Of a stretch of 10,457 nucleotides of DNA, positions 4,434 through 10,457 are shown one piece after another. The stretch lies in assembly GCA_003135315.1 (NCBI GenBank), contig PLBD01000290.1:1-10457 (forward strand), read 5' to 3'. Within the stretch, counting starts at the first letter, position 1. Each line of letters begins with the position of its first letter. The position numbers and the translations under genes are program-made. This stretch comes from Acidobacteriaceae bacterium (GTDB lineage Bacteria > Acidobacteriota > Terriglobia > Terriglobales > Acidobacteriaceae). The notes beneath the pieces are model-generated. The model was not told the DNA's origin and ran no database searches. It worked only from the letters and a program-made list of their open reading frames with translations.

Positions 4434-6709
4434 GCGTGGGTAATCTGGTAGATCCCGCCGACATCACTCCCCGCCAGGTGGCCAACAAGAGCGACAAGAA
4501 GGCCCTGCTGGATGCCATTCGCATGACGCTGAGTGTGCAGAGCTCAGCCGTCCGCCGCAACACCCAGACCTTCAACCGCAATCGCTACGCCGCCACCGCG
4601 CTGCTCCCCGACTACGACGAACTGAAGGACCGCGCCCGCCTGATCAAGGAACAAGCGATTGCCAACTCGCCGGAGCTGCTGCGACAGCTCGAAGCCGCCG
4701 TGCGCGCCAACGGCGGGCATTTCTACCTGGCGAAGACGGCGACCGACGCCGACCGATACATTCGCGACGTCCTGCTGCGCCACGAAGCTAAGCTGGTGGT
4801 GAAGGGCAAGAGCATCACTTCGGAAGAGATCAAGCTGAACCATGCGCTGGAAGCGGCGGGCATCACCGTCGCCGAAACCGACCTGGCGGAATTCATTCTG
4901 CAAGTGGCCGACGAGCAGCCGTCCCATATCATAGCTCCGGCGCTGCATTACTCGCGTGAGCGCATCACGGCGCTCTTCAAGCGCAAGTTCACTACCGACC
5001 TGCCGCTCGATACCGGTGAAGAGCTGACCGTATTTGCGCGCGAGAAGCTGCGCCAGCAGTTCATCGCCGCCGATGCCGGCATCTCCGGCGCAAACCTCAT
5101 TGCCGCTGACAGCGGTTCGCTGATGCTGGTGGAGAGCGAAGGCAACATTCGCATGACCATGACTCTGCCGCCGCTGCACATCGCCCTCGCCGGTATCGAA
5201 AAGGTCGTGCCCTCGCGCACCGATTTCGGGACATTCATCGAGCTGCTGCCGCGGAGCGGGACCGGACAGCCGCTGACATCCTACGTCAGCATCCTGCATC
5301 CGCCGCTGAAGGCGCCGTCCTTCGCCGCGCCCGGCAAAACCGCGAAGCCGCGCGAGTTCCACCTGGTGCTCATCGACAATGGCCGCAGCCGCATGCGCGA
5401 AGATCCAATTCTGCACGAGGCGCTGTACTGCATCCGCTGCAGCGCCTGCCTGAATTCCTGCGCCAACTTCGAGGCCGTCGGAGGCCACGCCTTCGGCGGA
5501 GAAACGTACTCCGGCGGAATCGGCGGTTCCTGGGAAGCCGGCACCGGCACACTGATGAATGCCCGCTTCAGCGAACTCTGTACTGGGTGCTCTCGCTGTG
5601 TGACGCAATGTCCGGTTCGGATTGACATTCCCTGGCTGAACGAGAACCTGCGGCAGCGCATGAACGCCTTGCAACCCGAGTCGGGCGTGAAGTCGGCGTT
5701 CGGAGCAGTGACGGGCAGCGCTCCGGAAGACCGCATCGCTCCGCTGCAAAAGCAGTTCTTCGCCAACTACCATGTCATGGCGAAAGAAGCTACACGCTTT
5801 TCGTCGCTGTCAAATGCGGTCACGGGTCTGCCATTCGTGCGCGGTCTGATGGAGAACTTTGTCGGGCTCGATCGCCGTCGCAAACTACCGCCGTTTCCGT
5901 CGAAGACCTGGGAGCAGTTGCATCGCGACCAGCCGGGCGATCGGGCGCGTTCCACAAATCCGGGATTGCCTCACGTGCTGATGTTCGCCGACGTGTTCAC
6001 CAACTACGGTTCGCCAGAACGCGGTATGGCCGCGATGCGCATGCTGCGCGCAGCCGGCGTCAACGTCGAACTCAGTCCTTCGTTGCCCGACGGACGCGCC
6101 GCCCTTTCGCAAGGCATGATCGCTACCGCGAGCCAACAGGCGAACGGTCTGGCGAAAACCCTGCTGCCCTATCTGGAGAAGGGAACAGTCATTTGTGTCC
6201 TCGAGCCCAGCGTGCTGGCCATGTTCCGCTCCGACTACGAGCATCTGCTGGACGCCACGACATGGGAGAAGTTTGCGCGCGCCAGCTTCCTCGATCCTCT
6301 CCAGCTCGTATTGTCCGTCGCTAAAGAACGCGGGACAGATCTGTCGCAGATTTTTCGCGCCGGCAAATCACCGCACGGCACGCTAGTGTTTTACCACTCG
6401 CATTGCCAGCAGCGAAGCTGCGACGCGGCATGGCAGACCATCGAGATTCTGCGGTCATGCGGTTTCGACGTGGTCACGTCGTCGGTGGAATGTTGCGGCA
6501 TGGCGGGCAGCTTCGGCTATAAGCGCGACTACTACGAATTGAGCATGGCCGTCGGCGAAGACCTGTTCGCGCAAGTGCGCGCTGCCGAGCAGGAAGGTGG
6601 CCAGCGCACGCTCGTCGCCAGCGGCACTTCGTGCCACGAACAGTTGTGGGCCGGCATGGGCCGCGAGGTGCTGCATCCCGTGGAAGTGCTGGTCAGCACG
6701 CTCGACTGA
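4430..6709 (+). CDS. lutB: LutB-type LUD/4Fe-4S protein fused to a LutA-like cysteine-rich domain
   Basis: The 759-residue product combines a LutB-like half and a LutA-like half (numbering from 4430). Residues about 60-300 are a LUD domain with the LutB signature GISGANLIAADSGSL (217-231) and IEKVVPS. Two 4Fe-4S motifs follow: CIRCSACLNSC (334-344) and CTGCSRCVTQCP (384-395). About 480-759 is a tandem CCG/GlpC-type cysteine-rich region. Its second half is intact: HSHC (656-659), CCGMAGSFGY (688-697) and SCHEQ (734-738). In the first half the usual CCGRP reads PDGRA (553-557) and LEPSC reads LEPSV (591-595). B. subtilis LutA (about 238) plus LutB (about 476) nearly equals this length, and no separate lutA is visible, so this is probably a natural fusion doing both jobs in lactate oxidation. 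The substrate could be another 2-hydroxyacid. It is coupled to lutC by the stop/start overlap. Confidence 0.9.
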   Translation: MSVGNLVDPADITPRQVANKSDKKALLDAIRMTLSVQSSAVRRNTQTFNRNRYAATALLPDYDELKDRARLIKEQAIANSPELLRQLEAAVRANGGHFYLAKTATDADRYIRDVLLRHEAKLVVKGKSITSEEIKLNHALEAAGITVAETDLAEFILQVADEQPSHIIAPALHYSRERITALFKRKFTTDLPLDTGEELTVFAREKLRQQFIAADAGISGANLIAADSGSLMLVESEGNIRMTMTLPPLHIALAGIEKVVPSRTDFGTFIELLPRSGTGQPLTSYVSILHPPLKAPSFAAPGKTAKPREFHLVLIDNGRSRMREDPILHEALYCIRCSACLNSCANFEAVGGHAFGGETYSGGIGGSWEAGTGTLMNARFSELCTGCSRCVTQCPVRIDIPWLNENLRQRMNALQPESGVKSAFGAVTGSAPEDRIAPLQKQFFANYHVMAKEATRFSSLSNAVTGLPFVRGLMENFVGLDRRRKLPPFPSKTWEQLHRDQPGDRARSTNPGLPHVLMFADVFTNYGSPERGMAAMRMLRAAGVNVELSPSLPDGRAALSQGMIATASQQANGLAKTLLPYLEKGTVICVLEPSVLAMFRSDYEHLLDATTWEKFARASFLDPLQLVLSVAKERGTDLSQIFRAGKSPHGTLVFYHSHCQQRSCDAAWQTIEILRSCGFDVVTSSVECCGMAGSFGYKRDYYELSMAVGEDLFAQVRAAEQEGGQRTLVASGTSCHEQLWAGMGREVLHPVEVLVSTLD

Positions 6710-6722
6710 AGCCGTGGGCCGA

Positions 6723-6738
6723 GTCCCGCTTGCGGGAC
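6723..6738. repeat. Hairpin just downstream of the lut operon
   Basis: GTCCCGC (6723-6729) and GCGGGAC (6732-6738) are perfect complements with a 2-nt TT centre, beginning 13 bp after the stop codon. It is followed by GGGGACG, not by T residues, so a Rho-independent terminator is not supported. The motif GAGTCCCG...GGGACGG recurs in looser form at 6900-6916. Confidence 0.6.
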
Positions 6739-6750
6739 GGGGACGAAATA

Positions 6751-6949
6751 ACCCAGCGCGATAGAGTCTGTGTGGCAGCTAGAGTTTGGTTCTTGGCAGT
6801 GGAGCAGGACAAACGATAATAGAACCCCGAAGGGGTGGATCTGCAGTTAGCCCAGGACGGAGCGAAGCGGAGTCCTGGGTAAAGCGGAAATCTTGGTCTG
6901 AGTCCCGTAGGGGCGGCAGCGTTTTCACACAGACTCGATAGCGCTGGGT
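6751..6949. repeat. 199-bp element with 24-bp inverted ends
   Basis: The left end (6751-6774, ACCCAGCGC then GATAGA then GTCTGTGTG) and the reverse complement of the right end (6926-6949) match at 22 of 24 positions; the only differences are in the central GATAGA versus TATCGA. Between them lie hairpins ACCCC/GGGGT (6824-6828/6832-6836) and CCCAGGAC/GTCCTGGG (6851-6858/6872-6879). There is no open frame for a transposase and no obvious target-site duplication (flanks AAATA and CGGCT). It resembles a MITE-like or mosaic intergenic repeat; it may also fold as one long structure in RNA. The end match is directly visible; the identity is inference. Confidence 0.65.
6851..6879. repeat. Internal hairpin of the intergenic element
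   Basis: CCCAGGAC and GTCCTGGG form a perfect 8-bp stem around a 13-nt loop rich in GGAGCGAAGCGGA. I recall similar TAGCCCAGG...CCTGGGT blocks as recurrent intergenic repeats in Acidobacteria genomes, but cannot check this here. Confidence 0.6.
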
Positions 6950-7004
6950 CGGCTGCATTCGGGGGACCCGTGCCCGTTCAGGGGATGGCACACAGTGACC
7001 TGCG

Positions 7005-9701
7005 CTACTTCTTCACCGTTTCCTTTTCCAGCTTCTCCAGTTCCTGTGTCAACTGTTCCGCCTGATCGTGGAGACGCTTGAGGCGCTCCGCCAACGAGGG
7101 TGCGTTCTTCTCACTGGGGGCAGCGGCGGTCGTTGCCGCTGGCGCAACCGCTGCTGCCGGCATCGGTGCCGCCGTCAGATCGGCCAAGGCCTCGTCGAAG
7201 GTATCTCGGTAGATCAGCCGGTCGCCCATGGCCAGCACCACCTTCTTGAGCTGTGGCATGCGGGCTTCGGTGGCCTGAATGTAGATGGACTCGAGGTAGA
7301 GGAATCCGCCGGTCACGGGTAGAGCGATAATGTTTCCCCGCAGCACGCGCGATCCCTGCTGGTTCCACAGGGTCAGGTCCTTGGAGATGTTCTGGTCCTG
7401 GTCGATACGCGATTCAATCTGCATGGGACCGTACATCAACTGCTGCTTCGGCAGTTGATAGAAAATCAATTTTCCTAGTTGGTCACCATCGCATCGCGCC
7501 GCCATCCAGCCGATCAAATTGTCTTTTCCTCTGGGCGTATACGGCAGAAGCAGCAGATACTCGGGTTGTTTCTCTCCCGGCAACGTGGCCACCACGTAGG
7601 TTGGCGCGATGGGTTCCGGTTGTCCAGACTGGCCATAGAGGTCGCGCGCGATCTCCCAAATATCTTCTTTGTTGTAGAACACCTGAGGATCGCGCATATG
7701 AAAGATCCGGTAAGCCTCGGCCTGGGTCCGAAACATAGCTTCTGGATAGCGGGCGTGGCGGCGCAGATCGGCGGGCATTTCTGACGCAGGCTGGAACAGC
7801 TTTGGGAACAGGTTCTCGTACGCCTGGATGATCGGATCGCTGGGATCGAATACATACAACGTCATCTTTCCCGTGTAGGCATCCACAGTGGCTTTCACTG
7901 CATTGCGAATGTAATTTGCGCCTTCGTCAACGCCAGCCACAGGAAGCACTGCCGAATACGGATGCGAGAGGGAAGTCGTGTAACCATCCACCATCCAGAC
8001 CAGCCGGCCATCATCGGTAATCACCAGGTAAGGGTCTTTGTCCCAGTGCAGGAAGCCAGCCAGGTGCTCCAATCTGGCTTGCACGTTGCGATAAATCATC
8101 ATGCGGCTTTGCCCGGTCAGATAGCCCGTGAAGACGATGTTTGGCTCGCCCTGCGAGATCGCAGCGGCAACCTTCAGAAGAAATGAGCCAACCGGAAAGC
8201 CACCTGTGCCTTGATATGTCGAATACTTATTCTGATCGCCGGAAGGATAATCAAACTCTTCGCGCGCGGTGTGAACGAAGACTGGGTCCTGGGTCCTCTC
8301 GCCAAAGTAGATCTCCGGCCTCGTGAGCTGAAACGCCGGCGACTTGATCTCCGGAGGAGCGTTCTTGATGAGCAGGACAGGCAGTCCATCCGGCGTGATC
8401 TTGTTGACCTCTGAAACCACTACGCCAAAGCCGTGCGTGTAAATAAAATGAGGATTGATCCAGCTCTCGCTCGCCTCAGCGGACAACTGGGTGATGTCAA
8501 TCTCGCGCGGCGACAGCAGCACCTGCTTGATGCGGTCGTTGACAAAATAGCGGTCGACGTCGGTGTCGGGGAAAGTGTAGTACGGGCGCAGCGCTTGAAT
8601 CTGCGTGATGGTCGCGTTATACGCGCGCAGGTCCCAGAGCCGGGCATTAGCCAGCAAGGTCGCGTCCTGCACCGGATCGACCACGCCCTGGCCGGACGGT
8701 GTGAAAGGCTGTTCCGTGGCGTTACGATTCAAACCAAACGCAGCGGTGGTCGCCTGAATATGACGCTCAATGTAGGGCCGTTCGATCGAGATCTCATTTG
8801 GTCGCACGTAGACGGCGCGAACAATGGCAGGCAGCACCGCCTGCAGAATAAAACAGGACAACACGACGATGACTGCCTGCTTGAATTTCGACAGCCACAC
8901 CAGCGGCAGCGCCACGAAGGCTGAAATAATGAGCAACCAGCGCAAAGGCAGAGTGAACTTTTCGTCTACGTAGTCCGCGCCGGTCATGAAGGCGTGCGAC
9001 TTGAACAGCAGCTCGTAGTTGCCCAGGTAAACCCAGCCGGCAAAACCCAGCAACAAAATCACAGCCATCACGCGGACGAACGGCGCGCGCGTGGCGCCCG
9101 GCAACCTCAGATAGCTCCCGAGACTGATATCTCGGGAAGGCCCATCCATCAGCCGGCCATATTTGACCCTTTCGGCCAACTGCCATCCCCGGGCCGTCAC
9201 CCAGAACAGCACGGCACACAGAATTGCCAACACAAACACGAATCCCAGCAGGTCCGAATAGAAAGGCAGATCGAACAGGTAGAACGGTAAGGCGTGCGAG
9301 AAAACTTTGTCCTGCCACGCGTCGTGAGGCGCCGCGAGGCCACGCGAACCGACAAATCGCATCACCGTCCAGAAGTCAATCGACGAGGACGCGAACAAGA
9401 GCGAGATCACGGCCAACCCGATAGGTACCAGTCGCGAGTAAAAAGGGTAATCCCGTTGCCGGATGCCGGCAAAGTGCAAGCCGCGGGCATGAGCCGTGTA
9501 CAGCGCAATGAAGGCCACCAGCGCGCCAACCGCAGTGGGCGCAATGCTGTACCACAGCATACTGACCCAGGTATTGACCTGCGCCACTTCCTTCCACCAG
9601 TTGTACTCGATGATGAAATTGGCCGCCGTCGGGATGGCCCAACCGAGAAACGCGAGCGACACCAATACAAGGATGAAAACGCGGATATGGGAAGGACGCA
9701 T
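7005..9701 (-). CDS. UPF0182 family integral membrane protein
   Basis: The 898-residue product matches the UPF0182 (COG1615) family of large membrane proteins, with no established function. Seven hydrophobic helices are visible at about 7-29, 47-72, 89-107, 148-170, 208-228, 252-270 and 275-297. A large, probably extracytoplasmic domain follows, opening with the conserved PNEISIERPYIERHIQATTAAFGL-like region (301-324). Other family-like stretches are NPHFIYTHGFGVVVSEVN, PEIYFGER and the DPYLVITDDGRLVWMVDGYT region. The last 55 residues are an Ala/Pro-rich linker and a charged heptad-like helix (LAERLKRLHDQAEQLTQELEK) that suggests a coiled coil. The ATG at 9701 puts a short basic N-terminus directly before helix 1. 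A TTG at 9746 in frame would add 15 residues; neither start has a clear ribosome-binding site. It converges with the lut operon across the repeat-rich gap. Confidence 0.92.
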   Translation of the reverse strand: MRPSHIRVFILVLVSLAFLGWAIPTAANFIIEYNWWKEVAQVNTWVSMLWYSIAPTAVGALVAFIALYTAHARGLHFAGIRQRDYPFYSRLVPIGLAVISLLFASSSIDFWTVMRFVGSRGLAAPHDAWQDKVFSHALPFYLFDLPFYSDLLGFVFVLAILCAVLFWVTARGWQLAERVKYGRLMDGPSRDISLGSYLRLPGATRAPFVRVMAVILLLGFAGWVYLGNYELLFKSHAFMTGADYVDEKFTLPLRWLLIISAFVALPLVWLSKFKQAVIVVLSCFILQAVLPAIVRAVYVRPNEISIERPYIERHIQATTAAFGLNRNATEQPFTPSGQGVVDPVQDATLLANARLWDLRAYNATITQIQALRPYYTFPDTDVDRYFVNDRIKQVLLSPREIDITQLSAEASESWINPHFIYTHGFGVVVSEVNKITPDGLPVLLIKNAPPEIKSPAFQLTRPEIYFGERTQDPVFVHTAREEFDYPSGDQNKYSTYQGTGGFPVGSFLLKVAAAISQGEPNIVFTGYLTGQSRMMIYRNVQARLEHLAGFLHWDKDPYLVITDDGRLVWMVDGYTTSLSHPYSAVLPVAGVDEGANYIRNAVKATVDAYTGKMTLYVFDPSDPIIQAYENLFPKLFQPASEMPADLRRHARYPEAMFRTQAEAYRIFHMRDPQVFYNKEDIWEIARDLYGQSGQPEPIAPTYVVATLPGEKQPEYLLLLPYTPRGKDNLIGWMAARCDGDQLGKLIFYQLPKQQLMYGPMQIESRIDQDQNISKDLTLWNQQGSRVLRGNIIALPVTGGFLYLESIYIQATEARMPQLKKVVLAMGDRLIYRDTFDEALADLTAAPMPAAAVAPAATTAAAPSEKNAPSLAERLKRLHDQAEQLTQELEKLEKETVKK

Positions 9702-9964
9702 AAAGGCGATTCTTGCGTGTCCAGCAGTGGCGCCGCTTCCAGCCAAGACAATCTTCAGCGACGCGGCATCACCATTAGGGCAGGTGGTCGAATCGTATCA
9801 CAGCCGCCATGCGGAGGAAGCCGCGGGACACTTGCCCCACATGGAATTGCGCCGGTGTTGATTCCACTCCTGCGGGATGACAATCGGTTGGAAACATGCT
9901 CTAGTAGTGGCGATAGCCGAGAGCCAAGGCTAACGGCTAATTGCTAACAGCTAATTGCCGCCTT
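9702..9964. other. Divergent promoter region between UPF0182 and LysR genes
   Basis: This 263-bp stretch lies between two divergently transcribed genes and must carry both promoters, but I see no -35/-10 pair good enough to call. It ends in a 7-bp-periodic repeat that runs almost to the LysR start codon. No gene or RNA is recognised in it. Confidence 0.4.
9929..9956. repeat. Tandem repeat with 7-bp period before the LysR gene
   Basis: Two adjacent 14-bp copies, GCTAACGGCTAATT (9929-9942) and GCTAACAGCTAATT (9943-9956), differ at one base. Each is itself two 7-mers of the form GCTAANN, and looser copies (AGCCGAG, AGCCAAG) extend upstream to about 9915. The array ends 8 bp before the ATG at 9965 and occupies the place where a Shine-Dalgarno would be. 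Confidence 0.75.
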
Positions 9965-10457
9965 ATGGACTTCGATCAACTGGAAACGTTTCTGGAAGTC
10001 GCGCGGCTGAGCAGCTTCTCGCGCGCAGCCGAGCGGCGTTTCCGCACCCAGCCGGCGATTTCGGCGCAAATCCGCGCGCTGGAAGAAGAGGTCGGTGCCA
10101 AGTTGCTGGACCGCAGCGGCGGCAAGGTCGCCATCACCGGGGCCGGCAAAGTTTTTCAGAAATACGCTGAGGACACGCTGGAGGGACGCCGGGTGGTGCT
10201 GATTGCTCTGGCCGAGATGCACCGCATCCCGCGCGGCGAAATCGTCGTCGCCGCCAATGAAGGCACTTGCCTGCACATCCTCCCCGAGGTGTTCGCGCAG
10301 TTCAAACGGGACTACCCGAAAGTGTCGGTGAGCATCCAACGTTCTGATTACGCCAAGATACTAGACGCGATTCTCGAAAACGTGGTGGACCTCGGGGTGG
10401 TCTCGCTGCCCGTGAATGATAATCGGCTGGAAGCGCAGATGATTCATCGCGATGAAC
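9965..10457 (+). CDS. LysR-type transcriptional regulator, partial
   Basis: The first 164 residues are visible and the C-terminus runs off the window (LysR proteins are usually about 300). The N-terminus is a typical LysR winged helix-turn-helix: MDFDQLETFLEVARLSSFSR followed by AAERRFRTQPAISAQIRALE (21-40) and EEVGAKLLDRSGGKVAITGAG (41-61), where the second helix carries the usual SQPAVS-like motif as TQPAIS. A linker helix follows to about residue 88, then the effector domain begins at GEIVVAANEGTCLHILPEVF (91-110). The effector cannot be deduced. It is divergent from the UPF0182 gene, a common LysR arrangement, but distance and content give no proof that it controls that gene. No clear ribosome-binding site precedes the ATG; tandem repeats fill that position. 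Confidence 0.92.
   Translation, partial: MDFDQLETFLEVARLSSFSRAAERRFRTQPAISAQIRALEEEVGAKLLDRSGGKVAITGAGKVFQKYAEDTLEGRRVVLIALAEMHRIPRGEIVVAANEGTCLHILPEVFAQFKRDYPKVSVSIQRSDYAKILDAILENVVDLGVVSLPVNDNRLEAQMIHRDE

Larger units (their letters stand above)
6710..7004. other. Repeat-rich gap between the lut operon and the UPF0182 gene
   Basis: The two flanking genes converge here. No credible coding region is seen. Almost the whole stretch is made of inverted repeats: a GTCCCGC/GCGGGAC hairpin just after the lut stop, a 199-bp element with inverted ends (6751-6949), and internal hairpins. The first hairpin could serve as a terminator for the lut operon, though no T-run follows. Confidence 0.7.

Noticed and set aside
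4544..5773. Long open frame (409 codons) on the minus strand opposite the lutB fusion
   Set aside because: It is the antisense shadow of a well-supported Fe-S protein; the translation is low-information and has no family features.
6751..6949. Insertion sequence
   Set aside because: There is no transposase frame and no clear target-site duplication; only a non-autonomous or REP-like element remains possible.
9929..9956. CRISPR array
   Set aside because: The units are 7-14 bp and directly adjacent, with no spacers of regular length and no cas genes.

Overview
The window reads like a chromosomal segment of a soil-type Acidobacteriota (Terriglobia/Koribacter-like) genome. This is inferred from a moderately high-GC composition, a Gloeo_Verruco (GloVer) repeat secreted protein, a small acidobacterial-style secreted protein (DUF5818-like), a UPF0182 membrane protein and mosaic hairpin repeats between genes. 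No marker gene fixes the taxonomy.

Layout, left to right. 1-587 (-): N-terminal part of a secreted GloVer-repeat protein, cut by the window edge. 588-933: a gap with several short inverted repeats. 934-2151 (-): L-2-hydroxyglutarate oxidase (lhgO). 2394-3206 (+): a PP2C-type Ser/Thr phosphatase. 3294-3629 (+): a small exported protein with its own probable promoter. 3630-3887: a gap with a strong 14-bp hairpin. 3888-4433 (+) and 4430-6709 (+): a translationally coupled pair, lutC and a fused lutB/lutA-like gene, for iron-sulfur-dependent lactate oxidation. 6710-7004: a repeat-rich gap holding a 199-bp element with 24-bp inverted ends (22/24 matching) and several internal hairpins. 7005-9701 (-): a large seven-helix UPF0182 protein. 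9702-9964: a gap ending in a 7-bp-periodic repeat. 9965-10457 (+): start of a LysR-type regulator, cut by the window edge.

Functional theme. The centre of the window has two separate systems that oxidise 2-hydroxyacids to 2-oxoacids: LhgO (FAD, 2-hydroxyglutarate) and the Lut proteins (Fe-S, lactate). They are in different transcription units. The LysR gene is not adjacent to either, so no regulatory link can be claimed. The most notable points are the two-gene Lut layout, in which the LutA role appears to sit in the C-terminus of the LutB protein; the loss of the expected cysteines from the first cysteine-rich half of that C-terminus while the second half is intact; and the inverted-repeat element at 6751-6949. 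I see no new defence system, CRISPR array, transposase, tRNA or rRNA. Most of the window is ordinary core and accessory metabolism.
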